The translations under genes were made by a program, and so were the position numbers. 64,000 nt of DNA, taken from an uncultured Sphingomonadales bacterium. GTDB lineage: Bacteria > Pseudomonadota > Alphaproteobacteria > Sphingomonadales > Rhodothalassiaceae. Position 1 is the first letter of the stretch; each line of letters begins with the position of its first letter. The notes below the pieces were generated by a model that saw nothing but the letters and a program-made list of their open reading frames with translations, was not told the DNA's origin and did not search any database. Below, piece after piece: positions 18,300-28,200 of the stretch. Location of the stretch: assembly GCA_947499155.1 (NCBI GenBank), contig CANMND010000001.1:372001-436000 (forward strand). The letters run 5' to 3'.

Positions 18300-18785
18300 T
18301 TACTGTGATACCAGCATATTTTTACGAGTGTAAATGGCCTCATCTATTCTTTGGAACGCCAGCTTGTAAAGGTCAGGGTCGTAGAGGATAGTGCCCTCTT
18401 CCAATAGCGAACCCAAAGCCGCATTTCTTGATGAAACGAGCGCAAAACTCAGGCGAATGCGAACCAGTTCACCACTGAAAGTTTCGATAAAAGCCGTTGC
18501 CCTGGTATTTTCCCGGCTGGAAACGCCCAGTAGGATCGCCCCAATTCCCGTTGTATTTTTTGTCGGGCTTTCTGCAATCACCAGTCCAGATTCAATGTCA
18601 CCACTTTCAATAAAAAAGCCAAGATCCTGCATGACGGATATTACAGAGGCGTATGCTATCTTTTTACTCGCATCAAAATTCCTTGTCTGGATCGATTGTA
18701 TTTCCAATGGCGTGAGAACGGGCTGCATGTCTTTGGAACAAGACGACACGATAACGCTGAGCATGACGCATAAAATAAGCCTCAT
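18300..18785 (-). CDS. Lipoprotein of unknown function
   Basis: The ATG at 18785 was chosen (161 aa) because it places a signal peptide and lipobox VSSC at residues 13-16; the frame is open back to 18854. The mature part has a conserved-looking block SVMQDLGFFIESGDIESGLVIAES and a middle segment RIRLSFALVSS. No enzyme motif is seen. It is convergent with the PEGA-like lipoprotein and has similar lower GC. The start is uncertain. Confidence 0.65.
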   Translation of the reverse strand: MRLILCVMLSVIVSSCSKDMQPVLTPLEIQSIQTRNFDASKKIAYASVISVMQDLGFFIESGDIESGLVIAESPTKNTTGIGAILLGVSSRENTRATAFIETFSGELVRIRLSFALVSSRNAALGSLLEEGTILYDPDLYKLAFQRIDEAIYTRKNMLVSQ

Positions 18786-19038
18786 CCCAACCGCCAGATT
18801 ATAGATATTAACTGCATAGGCTGTATTTCGCTCTAAACCGTCTCGCTTTGACACAAATATGTACTGTCACTGCCCTGACCTGCACGCCACTGTCTACGTA
18901 TATCACGCGCATAATCTTACTGCTCCAGTACACCATTATCGTGCACAGAAAAGCAACCTACAAGGGTTATTAATATAAAATTAAAGCCAAAGCGAGACTT
19001 ATTGTCACATATGAGACAGGGACAAAAAAAGTCCCTTC

Positions 19039-20394
19039 TCAATAATCATGTTCGACAAAAATACGGTTGATATCGCCTTGCCATGAGCCATGCCACGAGG
19101 TCAGCATTTCGTCGGCCAGGGTGCGGTTATCTTCAACAATCTGTTGCAAGGTGTCCAGAAACAACGCTTCGGATTCGCCGTGGTTATTGAGGCGTTTGCG
19201 AGCGTTCAGGCCCCGTGCGGCAATAGCCAGAATATCACGGGCAAGGTCACGGGCCGTACGTCCGTCAGGGGTCATCGCTGCTAGACCCAATTTCGGGACG
19301 TCATCACGGAATCGACCCATGGCCTCAATTGACCAGTCTTTGACCACCTGCCAGGCCGCATCCTGTGCGGTTTCATCATAAAATAAACCAGCCCATAGTG
19401 CGGGGAGTGCACATAGCCTGTCCCACGGCCCGCCATCGGCTCCACGCATCTCAAGAAATGTCTTAAGCCGCACTTCGGGAAAGACAGTTGTCAGATGATC
19501 TTCCCAGTCCTTTAAAGTGGGACGCATACCGGGCAGATCTCGCAGCTTTCCATCCAGAAAATCACGAAATGACTGTCCGGCCACATTATGCATCACCCCA
19601 TCACGGATAACGAAATACATGGGGACATCAAGGGCATAGTCGGCATAGCGCTCAAAACCAAAACCGTCTTCAAATACAAAGGGCAACATACCGGTGCGGT
19701 CGGGGTCTGTATCTGTCCAGATATGGCTGCGATAGGACTGAAAGCCGTTGGGCTTGCCTTCGGTAAAAGGAGAATTGGCAAACAACGCGGTTGCAAGGGG
19801 CTGCAAGGCGAGGCCGATGCGGAATTTCTGCACCATATCCGCTTCAGATCCGAAATCCAGATTCACTTGCACCGTGCAGGTACGCAACATCATATCAAGA
19901 CCCAGTGACCCGCGTGTCGGCATATAGGCGCGCATGATATCGTAGCGCGCCTTTGGCATCACCGGGATATCGCTGCGCTTTGCAGTCGGATGAAATCCCA
20001 TGCCAAGAAAGCCGACATCCAGGTCCTCACCCACGGCCTTGGCCTGTGCCAGATGGCTATTCACCTCGCGACAGGTCTGATGCAGATTGTCCAATGGTGC
20101 GCCCGACAGCTCAAACTGCCCGCCCGGTTCCAGAGTGACTGACGCGCCATCTTTAGTAAGAGCAATCAGATGCTCGCCTTCATAAACGCCCGTCCAGCCG
20201 AACCGGGTAAACCCGGCAAGAATTGCACCAATGCCGTTTTCACCATCAAAGGCGACAGGTGCATTTGTTTCCCGATGAAACACGAATTTCTCGTGCTCGG
20301 ACCCGATGCGCCACTGTTCTCTCGGTTTTGATCCCCTGGCCAATGCCGCGACCAGATCGGCCTTGCCCAGAAGATGATGCCCATGATCGGCCAT
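19039..20394 (-). CDS. gshA: Glutamate-cysteine ligase, plant/alphaproteobacterial type
   Basis: This 451-aa enzyme makes gamma-glutamylcysteine, the first step of glutathione synthesis. ATG 20394 was chosen because GGGAG lies about nine nt upstream; an in-frame GTG lies 18 nt earlier. Family blocks include IGSEHEKFVF (about 31-40), TLEPGGQFELSG (about 89-100), the TCTVQVNLDF substrate-site segment and FLEMRGADGG. A hairpin with a seven-base A/T loop spans the stop codon (19013-19040) but lacks a T-tail. rsmE lies 58 bp upstream on the same strand. Confidence 0.94.
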   Translation of the reverse strand: MADHGHHLLGKADLVAALARGSKPREQWRIGSEHEKFVFHRETNAPVAFDGENGIGAILAGFTRFGWTGVYEGEHLIALTKDGASVTLEPGGQFELSGAPLDNLHQTCREVNSHLAQAKAVGEDLDVGFLGMGFHPTAKRSDIPVMPKARYDIMRAYMPTRGSLGLDMMLRTCTVQVNLDFGSEADMVQKFRIGLALQPLATALFANSPFTEGKPNGFQSYRSHIWTDTDPDRTGMLPFVFEDGFGFERYADYALDVPMYFVIRDGVMHNVAGQSFRDFLDGKLRDLPGMRPTLKDWEDHLTTVFPEVRLKTFLEMRGADGGPWDRLCALPALWAGLFYDETAQDAAWQVVKDWSIEAMGRFRDDVPKLGLAAMTPDGRTARDLARDILAIAARGLNARKRLNNHGESEALFLDTLQQIVEDNRTLADEMLTSWHGSWQGDINRIFVEHDY

Positions 20395-20451
20395 AAAGCC
20401 TAACTCCCTCACACAGCTATACTGCCCCGAGTTAGGTCGAAACGCGCCGGT

Positions 20452-21225
20452 TTACAAGTCCGCATCTTTTTCATCATGGACGGAACGCAAGACTGACAGC
20501 GCCATCAGGGCTGCTGTCTCTGCCCTGAGAATGAGACTGCCAAGGCTAACAGGAACCACAGCATTATGAGCCCGGATCAAGGCACGTTCGTCCTCATCAA
20601 AGCCCCCTTCCGGTCCGATTAGAATACCCGGACTCACGCCAGAGTCACACGCTTGTGATAAACCATGACGCATCCGGGACAGGATTGGGGGCGCATCGCC
20701 CGCCTCATCACAAAAATACAAGGGTTGCGAGTCCGGCCAGTTCCGCAAAAAATCCTGAAGGCTGAGCGGATCCTTGATATCGGGCAGGCTGAGGCGAGAG
20801 CATTGCTCTGCCGCCTCACGGGCCGTACTCAGCATACGGTCCTGCCTGACGCGCTCTGTGTTCGTTCGTGCGGTCACCACCGGCTGCATGCATCCCGCGC
20901 CAAGCTCAGTAGCCTTTTCCACGACCATATCCATGGGCCCGCGTTTCAAAGGGGCGAATGCCAGAACTGGCCCATAGGATGCATGATCTGAGTCTTGCGA
21001 TCGGGTGCATGAGCCAACCTCAACCGTGCCAACCTTTTTGCGGGCATCCCGGATATGCGCGATCCATTCCCCGTCACGGCCATTAAAAAGGGCCAGACTG
21101 TCACCAACGCCAAGACGCATCACCGACAACAGATAATGTGATGCGGCCTGGTCCAGAGTTAGAAACTGGCCCGCCGACAAATTTTCTTCGACATAAAGTC
21201 GAATGCTTGTATTCCTCTTGCGCAT
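20452..21225 (-). CDS. rsmE: 16S rRNA m3U1498 methyltransferase
   Basis: This 257-aa SPOUT-class methyltransferase methylates U1498 of 16S rRNA. It has an N-terminal PUA-like domain (about 1-70, with FLTLDQAASHYLLSVMRLGVGD) and a C-terminal knot with VVEKATELG and the SAM site LIGPEGGFDEDE followed by SLGSLILRAETAA. It is in the usual alphaproteobacterial position upstream of gshA. Confidence 0.95.
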   Translation of the reverse strand: MRKRNTSIRLYVEENLSAGQFLTLDQAASHYLLSVMRLGVGDSLALFNGRDGEWIAHIRDARKKVGTVEVGSCTRSQDSDHASYGPVLAFAPLKRGPMDMVVEKATELGAGCMQPVVTARTNTERVRQDRMLSTAREAAEQCSRLSLPDIKDPLSLQDFLRNWPDSQPLYFCDEAGDAPPILSRMRHGLSQACDSGVSPGILIGPEGGFDEDERALIRAHNAVVPVSLGSLILRAETAALMALSVLRSVHDEKDADL

Positions 21226-21333
21226 GGCTTCCTGCGTGCCCTTTTTTTATGTGGACGGTCAAGATGCTATATCTGTACAACAGCGTCAGCCATCGCTAGC
21301 ATTCGCACCTGTTCATAAAAGGGGAGGCGTTTC

Positions 21334-22626
21334 ATGCGGCTTGCTGCACTCATATCTTCACTCCTGCTGCTGACCGGTCTCACGGTCAGTGCCAGTGCCT
21401 ACACCATTATCCATGCAGGAACCCTCATCACTGATGCGCGCGAAGCGCCGCTTCATGAAAAATCCATCGTCATCAACAAGGATGGCGTGATCGAGCGGAT
21501 CGTAGACGGCTATATTCCAGCTAACGACAGTGACGGCACAGTCATTGACCTGAAAAACGCTACCGTCCTGCCCGGCCTTATCGATGCGCACACCCATCTT
21601 TTGTCTGAACTTAATCCAAAAGCTGCATTATTGCGCCTTCAAATGAGCAAGGTCGATGCTGCCATGCAAGGCGCGCTTTATGCGCGCCGCACGGTTGAGG
21701 CTGGCTTTACCACGGTTCGTGATCTGGGCGGCGCGGCTGAGGCCATTTACGGCCTGCGCGACGCAATTGCAAAGGGCTATGTCCCCGGTCCACGTGTGAT
21801 TGCGGCTGGAAACAGCATCTCAGGCACTGGCGGCCATGCAGATGTGGACGGCTATAACGCCGACATTCTCCACATGATGACGTCTGAGATCATATGTGAT
21901 GGACCCTATGACTGTCGCAGGGCAGTCCGTACGGCGATCAAATATGGTGCCGATGTGATCAAGATCACCGCAACTGGCGGGGTTTTATCCGATTCCGCAA
22001 CAGGTCTTTTGCAGCAGATGAAAGACGACGAAATTGCCGAAATTATCTCCACTGCCCACAGCATGGGACGCAAGGTAGCCGCCCACGCCCATGGCGCAGA
22101 CGGCATTAATGCCGCCTTAAGGGCCGGGATCGATTCCATTGATCATGGCTCCTTGCTGGATGCCCAGTCCATCAAGCTGTTCAAGCAAAACGGTGCCTAT
22201 CTTGTGCCAACCCTGATTGCCAGCAAGACTGTGGTGGACAAGGTGCAGGAAGGTGACTTTCTTCCGCCATCCGTCCGTGAAAAGGCCCTTGGCCTGCCAG
22301 CGCTCGTGATGGATAATGTCGGCAAGGCTTATAAGGCTGGTGTGAAAATCGCCTTTGGTACAGACAGTGGCGTTTCAGCCCACGGCACCAATGCCGAAGA
22401 ATTCCTTCTGATGCGCGATATTGGCATGAGCAACAAGGACATGCTGATTGCCGCAACAGTTAATGCCGCCGATCTTTTGGGGCTGGCTGACAAAACCGGC
22501 ACGCTGGCAGAAGGCAAGGCCGCTGACATCATTGCCGTCAAGGGCAACCCTCTGGACGATATCGAAAGCCTGCTTGATGTGAACTTCGTCATGGCGTCAG
22601 GACGGGTAGCGAAAAACACTTTCTGA
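21334..22626 (+). CDS. Exported metal-dependent amidohydrolase
   Basis: This 430-aa member of the amidohydrolase superfamily has a signal peptide (residues 1-22, ending SASA). Metal-ligand motifs are DAHTH (His86, His88), the lysine of VIKITATGG, AAHAHG, DHGS and GTDSG, as in imidazolonepropionase-like and Sgx9260-type prolidases. It probably cleaves N-acyl or X-Pro-type amides in the periplasm. GGGGAGG lies just upstream of the start. The lyase gene follows by 27 bp on the same strand, so they may be cotranscribed. Confidence 0.88.
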   Translation: MRLAALISSLLLLTGLTVSASAYTIIHAGTLITDAREAPLHEKSIVINKDGVIERIVDGYIPANDSDGTVIDLKNATVLPGLIDAHTHLLSELNPKAALLRLQMSKVDAAMQGALYARRTVEAGFTTVRDLGGAAEAIYGLRDAIAKGYVPGPRVIAAGNSISGTGGHADVDGYNADILHMMTSEIICDGPYDCRRAVRTAIKYGADVIKITATGGVLSDSATGLLQQMKDDEIAEIISTAHSMGRKVAAHAHGADGINAALRAGIDSIDHGSLLDAQSIKLFKQNGAYLVPTLIASKTVVDKVQEGDFLPPSVREKALGLPALVMDNVGKAYKAGVKIAFGTDSGVSAHGTNAEEFLLMRDIGMSNKDMLIAATVNAADLLGLADKTGTLAEGKAADIIAVKGNPLDDIESLLDVNFVMASGRVAKNTF

Positions 22627-22653
22627 TTTCCACGCGACAAAAGGAACCTCGGC

Positions 22654-23535
22654 ATGTCTCTAACACGCGGCCCCTTGCGGTCTGTCTTGTACATGCCGGG
22701 GTCAAATGATCGGGCGCTTACCAAGGCCCCGACCCTTCCTTGTGATGCTGTTATACTTGATCTGGAAGACGCGGTCGCACCCGATGCAAAAGACAGTGCC
22801 CGCGCCCTTGTCCGCACTACTCTCGACACGGTCGGATTTAAAGGCCAGGCAGTCGTCGTCCGCATCAACAGTCTGGACGGGCCATGGGGTCAGGATGATC
22901 TCGCCGCCTTTACGGCCTCTCCCATTGATGCACTTTTGTTACCCAAGGTCGAGTCACCGGAACAGCTTCTGAAATTGGCGCTCGCCATGACAAAACGCGG
23001 CTATGATGACCGGACCGCCATCTGGGCGATGATGGAAACACCGCGCGGCATTCTCGATGTTGCAACCATTGCAAGAGGCACGCCCCGCCTGCAATGCCTG
23101 GTCATGGGAACAAACGATCTCGCTAAGGACTTGCGGATTGCACCGACAGCGGACCGCGAAGCGTTCCAGACCAGCTTCGGACTCACCATCCTCGCCGCTC
23201 GTGCCAATGATCTGACTGTACTGGACGGAGTCTTTACCGACCTCAATGATGAAGCGGGCCTGATGGCTGAATGCCAGCAGGGAAAGTTATTGGGCTTTGA
23301 CGGCAAGACCCTCATCCATCCCAAACAAATAGACGTCGCCAACGCAACCTTTCGCCCCGGCAAGAACGAAATCCAACAGGCCAAGCGCATGCTGGAGACC
23401 TGGAAAGAGGCCCTGTCCAAAGGTCAGGCCGTCGCAACCCTCGACGGTAAAATGATCGAACAGCTCCATGTGAATGAGGCCAAAAGGCTGATCGCACTGC
23501 ATGAAATTATCGAGGCGCGGGGGCGGGCTGGATGA
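22654..23535 (+). CDS. CitE/HpcH-family CoA-ester lyase
   Basis: This 293-aa TIM-barrel enzyme splits or forms malyl/citramalyl/beta-hydroxyacyl-CoA esters. Motifs are the N-terminal LYMPGSNDRAL, the metal and CoA site LDLEDAVAPDAKD, the catalytic-side segments VVRINS and MMETPRGIL, and GFDGKTLIHPKQI. No citrate lyase genes adjoin, so citE itself is unlikely. The last ~110 coding bases are duplicated perfectly about 1.5 kb downstream. The stop is followed by alphaproteobacterial palindromic repeats. Confidence 0.9.
   Translation: MSLTRGPLRSVLYMPGSNDRALTKAPTLPCDAVILDLEDAVAPDAKDSARALVRTTLDTVGFKGQAVVVRINSLDGPWGQDDLAAFTASPIDALLLPKVESPEQLLKLALAMTKRGYDDRTAIWAMMETPRGILDVATIARGTPRLQCLVMGTNDLAKDLRIAPTADREAFQTSFGLTILAARANDLTVLDGVFTDLNDEAGLMAECQQGKLLGFDGKTLIHPKQIDVANATFRPGKNEIQQAKRMLETWKEALSKGQAVATLDGKMIEQLHVNEAKRLIALHEIIEARGRAG
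23386..23498 (+). repeat. 113-bp perfect direct repeat, copy 1 (inside lyase gene)
   Basis: These 113 bases match 24908-25020 without a difference. The identity breaks at both sides into diverged sequence, and to the left weaker homology extends to about 23350. It encodes the C-terminal segment of the lyase. Confidence 0.95.
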
Positions 23536-23541
23536 GCATGG

Positions 23542-23564
23542 ATTCCCCGGTCAAGCCGGGGAAT
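23542..23564. repeat. Alphaproteobacterial palindromic repeat
   Basis: This is a perfect 9-bp inverted repeat (ATTCCCCGG / CCGGGGAAT) around TCAAG. It is the widespread dispersed type whose spurious translation reads VIPRLDRGI. It lies just past the lyase stop. Confidence 0.85.
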
Positions 23565-23605
23565 GACAAAAGAAGGAGACGCGGAATGACAAAAGAAGGA
23601 GACGC
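23560..23605. repeat. Two tandem 23-bp repeats
   Basis: The unit GGAATGACAAAAGAAGGAG + ACGC occurs at 23560-23582 and 23583-23605. A degenerate third copy starts at 23606. They extend one arm of the neighbouring palindromic repeat. Confidence 0.9.
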
Positions 23606-23628
23606 GGAATAACAAAAGCAGGAATAGA

Positions 23629-23662
23629 GGGACTGACAAGGATAAAGGCAAAAGTCAGTCCC
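23629..23662. other. Hairpin without T-tract
   Basis: A 9-bp perfect inverted repeat (GGGACTGAC, 23629-23637; GTCAGTCCC, 23654-23662) has a 16-nt loop. It could end the lyase transcript by folding, but lacks the T-run of a rho-independent terminator. Confidence 0.5.
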
Positions 23663-23749
23663 AGCGGATTCTCCTGTATAAAAAGAACAGCGTCCTTGAT
23701 CCTCTCAAACATGCGTGTTCCAGATAAGACTTGGTACTTGGCCTAATGT

Positions 23750-24454
23750 CTAAGATCCAATGTCATTCTCTCCAAGAGAGAGCTCTTCACCAGTGTCAGT
23801 CAGAATCTCTTCTTCCGAATTTTTTCTGGAAAAGCTGTACAGGTATTCCAATTCTCTGGCCTTGAGCATTTCATAGAAGTTTAGCCTGTAATCCTCAAGG
23901 CAGCTTTCTTCGTCAGATTCAGCCGTGCAAGCATCAATATAGTCCTGCATCATCTGCTGCCACTTGCTTTCAAATGCCAAAGCTATAGTCGCAACGCCCT
24001 CTTCATCTTCCAACAGGTCTGTATGACCGACATTAATGATCGGCGAATAGAAATAGAAATTTTCTGGCGGTGACACGAATGCCGCACCAATGAACCCAAA
24101 AATGCCGCCGCCAACAAGCGCGCCTACCATGTTCATGTTTCTTTGTTTTTCCCATGCGACTTCTGCAAGGGTCCGCTCGATGGTGCGTGTCACTATGCCA
24201 TCTTCAAATTCGCAGTTAATCGTAATGCTGTCACGATCCATCGGTGCGTAATAAAGGAATTCATCACCTTTAATGGTACCGTCAGCACTTGTAGCATCGG
24301 CGATGCTGCAAGACGTAGCAGGTGGATAGCTGTCAATATCCACTGCTTCCACATAATCGTTATCTACTTCTCCCTGCTGACCCACTACCGCTGGTGGTGG
24401 TATTTGTGCGCATCCGACCAGAAATATCGGAATTACCAAAAGAAATTTTGGCAT
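23750..24454 (-). CDS. Lipoprotein of unknown function
   Basis: This 234-aa lipoprotein has a signal peptide and lipobox LVGC (residues 12-15). A glycine-rich hydrophobic stretch (VGALVGGGIFGFIGAAF, about 108-124) could be a membrane or glycine-zipper segment. The C-terminal ~60 residues are strongly acidic. Its four later cysteines could form disulfides. I do not recognise the family. It has lower GC than its neighbours and lies between the two copies of the 113-bp repeat, so it may be a recent acquisition. Confidence 0.7.
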   Translation of the reverse strand: MPKFLLVIPIFLVGCAQIPPPAVVGQQGEVDNDYVEAVDIDSYPPATSCSIADATSADGTIKGDEFLYYAPMDRDSITINCEFEDGIVTRTIERTLAEVAWEKQRNMNMVGALVGGGIFGFIGAAFVSPPENFYFYSPIINVGHTDLLEDEEGVATIALAFESKWQQMMQDYIDACTAESDEESCLEDYRLNFYEMLKARELEYLYSFSRKNSEEEILTDTGEELSLGENDIGS

Positions 24455-24857
24455 ATTTCCTCCTCATTTTTATTTAAATAAACTATTGACGAAAAAGCCT
24501 TATCAGCCCCAATTCACACTGATTGAGCAGTAAGAATTTTACCCTTAAGGCGCTGATTTTTTACAAATACGCTAAGATCGTACGATCTTATAAAACAGAT
24601 CAGATGCTATCAAGTATAGAATACTAAGTACCCTCTTTTTTCACACATTATAGAACAAGCATGCGACATAACTTGGATATTAAAATATTTAATACAGGAA
24701 ATATATTACAATATATTTCTGATTATTACAAACATAGACCACTAGACGATATGACGACAAGCAAGCATTCAAGCAGGTAAGACTCTTCAGAAATTCCGCT
24801 GACAAGACACGGATAAAAATTATGAATGTCCACAAATCTATAATAATGAGTACAGCT
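24455..24857. other. AT-rich region with perfect 18-bp palindrome
   Basis: About 400 bp have no gene and are markedly AT-rich. A perfect palindrome TAAGATCGTACGATCTTA lies at 24573-24590 and imperfect AT inverted repeats lie near 24700. It probably contains the promoter of the lipoprotein gene; the palindrome could be an operator for an unknown regulator. Confidence 0.55.
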
Positions 24858-24865
24858 TGACCGAA

Positions 24866-25057
24866 AGACTCTTCCGCCCCGGCAAGGCCGAAATTCAACG
24901 CGCCAAACGCATGCTGGAGACCTGGAAAGAGGCCCTGTCCAAAGGTCAGGCCGTCGCAACCCTCGACGGTAAAATGATCGAACAGCTCCATGTGAATGAG
25001 GCCAAAAGGCTGATCGCACTTGATGAAGCAATCAGGGACAGGATGGTAATATCCTGA
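24866..25057 (+). pseudogene. Truncated copy of CoA-ester lyase 3' end
   Basis: About 190 bp encode only the last ~57 residues of a CitE-like lyase, from FRPGKAEIQ through LIALDEAIRDR. There is no active-site region. Bases 24908-25020 are identical to the intact lyase, whereas upstream the match drops to roughly 84% and downstream it diverges, so this is a C-terminal remnant. An ATG-like start exists at 24857 but no folded product is expected. Confidence 0.85.
24908..25020 (+). repeat. 113-bp perfect direct repeat, copy 2
   Basis: This is identical to 23386-23498 and lies 1522 bp downstream of it in the same orientation. See the lyase remnant. Confidence 0.95.
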
Positions 25058-25142
25058 TAGAGCCAATGCACTTGGCAGCACTCTGCTTCAGAGTATTTTT
25101 CATATGAAGCCAGTGCCCATTGCCACAATGGATACCAAACAG

Positions 25143-25171
25143 AAAAACGGACTGGCCTTCCAGCCAGTCCG
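25143..25171 (-). terminator. Terminator of the Oar-like receptor
   Basis: A perfect 9-bp stem CGGACTGGC / GCCAGTCCG with a 6-nt loop is followed on the minus strand by five T. It lies about 55 bp past the receptor stop. Confidence 0.9.
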
Positions 25172-25225
25172 CCATTTTTCACTTGGATGCACGAACATTT
25201 CTGTTCTGCACCCAAATCCCGGACT

Positions 25226-28200
25226 TTAGAACTGAATCCGGGCGCTCAGGCGAACCGTACGTGCCTGAATGAACCCGGTGGGCTCACCAAAAGTATTGCG
25301 AATCTGACCAGAGGCGAATTCACCAAACTCCTGCAGGTCGGTAACGTCGTTCGTATTGAAGATATTGAACACGTCAATACGAAACTCCGGTGCAACACCA
25401 TCGGGAAGGAAGCTCACATCGGGCCTGAACACTGCAGACAAGTCGAGTTGCTTGGTCCATCCACTTTCGAGAATGGAACCACGCGGGGTGAGACGCGACT
25501 CCGCATTTTCATTGGGACGATTATTCTCGTCCAGCTTACAGAAAAAGGATGAAGCGCCAAATTGAGCAGCAATGCCATCTGTGGGATGAACACCCTGGCA
25601 CCCAAAGCCACGTCCCGACTGAATGGTCAGGTTCGCACCAAGTGTCAGCTGTTCGGTAAGGGCATAACTGCCAAAAGCCTTGATCGTGTGGCGGCGGTCA
25701 TTCGGCAGGCGCCCTTTTGCCCCTTCCGTCAGGCCTTTGGTGTCAAAGTCCTGCGTCAGGCCGGTATCGCTCTGGCCGTTGTCAGACTTAACACCGCCTT
25801 CTGTATTACCGCTTGACCTGGAAAGCACATAAGATCCCTGGAAAGACCAGCCGTCAACAAAGGCGCGCTCCCATACCAACTCGATTGCTTTGTACTTACG
25901 GCTAATTTTAGGAACCCCGATCTGTTCAGCCGTCAATGTGGCTTCGACCAGACCATCGCCATCGGCATCCCCTCCAAGGAAGGCAACCATATCTGCAGGG
26001 GCAAGATCAGTCCGAACGTCAACTGTGACATCGCTTCCCGGGTTATAAAGCACAAATGTCTGGAAACCCGTGAATGCAGCCTCTGCAGCCGCGACATCTA
26101 GCCCATTATCCGCAGCGAACTGACGGAAACCGGCATCAAGAGCACCGTCTTCCAGACCCTGGCCCAGATCGCGATAAACACCGCGGATACCAAAGCTCCA
26201 GTTACTACCGACCGAGAAATCATAACCAAGGGAGTATTCAATCTGGCGCTGGTTCTCCAAGCTTTTATTAACCAGCGTCGATGCTGGCTGAACACCCGGA
26301 GGCGACACGATATCCAGGCCGATAAACTCTCCGATTGAGGCGTCCACATTCGCCGGATCGATGGTATCGGTTACGAGCCTGAAAAACTCTTCATTGAATA
26401 TTTCCTCACCGGCCAGACGGATATTCGTATTATTGGCTATGGCAAAATGGGTTTTGCCGACAAAGCCATATATACGGCTTCGCCCTTCATCCAACTCATA
26501 CGTAAAGCCGGTACGGAAATCGAACCCGCCATCAAACTTGGCGAAAGCCTCCCCATTCACATTCTTGGATGTCTGGTCCTCGAGACGGAAACCGACATTA
26601 AGTGTCAGATTTTCAATCGGTGTCTGCCAGCGATCCTGAATGTAATAGCCTTTCAGAACGGACTCAAATGAACCGCCTGTGGTCCTGAAATCCCGCCGGA
26701 TCACCGGCGCACCCAGATCCACTCCGGTATTACTGATCCCATCTCCATTGGAATCAAAGCGGTTAAGTCCACTTCCGTCTGCAAAGACTACATACCGAAA
26801 GCCACCTGAAAATGACGTTTGTTCAGCAGACCGGCGCACTTCCCTGTCGAACCCAACGCGGAACTGGTGATCGCCAAAGAAGTTATTGACCGTAATATCC
26901 GCATCACCTCGCCACATACGGCGCTTGTCATTATTGATAGCGTCAACAATCGACCCGCCAGTATTTCCTGTAACGATATTTGAACCGGAGCGAAGGTCAT
27001 TGATTTGTGGAATATCGGAGACATTAGACAGGTCGCGTCCACGGCTGTCACTTTGTCCAAACAAGCCGGAAATGCTAAACCAATCGCGGATCACACCCGT
27101 ATATTTTAAAATATTGGTAGTACCGCCGCGCTCAAATGTCTGTGTAACGGGGTCCGCTTCACGATTGATCGTTCCGGTTGCGCGATCAAACGGCAGGATG
27201 CTGTCTACAATATCGCGTTTGTCGTCGATATGCGTATAGGTAAAACTGTGATACCCAAACATATCATCATCCAAAATCACACCATCAATATTGAGTCCCC
27301 AGACGGGGTCGTCATCTGTCCGGTCCGTGAAGGTGCTGTTGGAAAAATCCTGAAGTTCGTTGTCACGGAAGCTGACAAGGCCATAAAACCAGAGTCTGTC
27401 TTTAACAAGAGCGCCGCTAATCCACGTATTGATCTCGGTGTCTGTCACCCTGTCATTTGAACGGAACCCATCCGTGGTGTCCCTTTTCTTGGAATTACTT
27501 CTAAGACCTTCCGGCGTATAAAAGGCGCTTGCACCCACATGAAAGTCATTGGTGCCCTTACGCGTAACAAGATTGACGACACTCCCTGTGGTCCGTCCGA
27601 ATTCGGCCTGGAAGCCTGTAGTTTTCACATCAATTTGCTGAAAAAATTCGAACGGAATAGTGTTCATAAGACCAATAAAGTCGCGGGTATCGGTCGCGTT
27701 ATAACCATTCACATAAAACAGGTTCTCCGCCACCGAAGACCCAGCAAGAGACGGCTGGCTTCCAAACGCAGAGTCGCCTGAACTTGCTCCGGGAGCCAGC
27801 AGGGTAATATCCGTAACGCTGCGTTGTAACGGGACACGGGCGACAAGATCATCGGTATTGACGACAATGCCCCCTTCCTGTCCGAGAAAGTCCTTTCGGG
27901 TTGATATTGCCCGCGTTCCAAGAACCACAATCTCTTCAAGTCCCGTTGCTTCAGCCGCAGAGGTGGCAACGGTAAAACTCAACCGCTGGACCGAACCTGC
28001 AGGAACCTGAATCTCATCGGATGGGTCTTCACCGAATGGTGCATTGACCAGCACCTTGTATGTTGCGATCGGCAGACGGGCAAAATTAAACCGGCCATCT
28101 GCGCCAGTCGTACTGGTCGCACTATACCCGGTCTGATCATTTGATATGGTTACAGCAATACCTGAAATCGGGCTTCCCGACGTATCAGAAACTGTACCGA

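Noticed and set aside
19013-19040. Hairpin at the gshA stop as terminator
   Set aside because: It overlaps the stop codon, has a seven-base A/T loop, and no T-tract follows the stem.
22654-23535. Naming the lyase citE
   Set aside because: No citD, citF or citC genes adjoin, and the fold alone cannot distinguish citrate, malyl and citramalyl substrates.
23424-23651. Minus-strand ORF containing VIPRLDRGI
   Set aside because: This is the spurious translation of a dispersed palindromic repeat.
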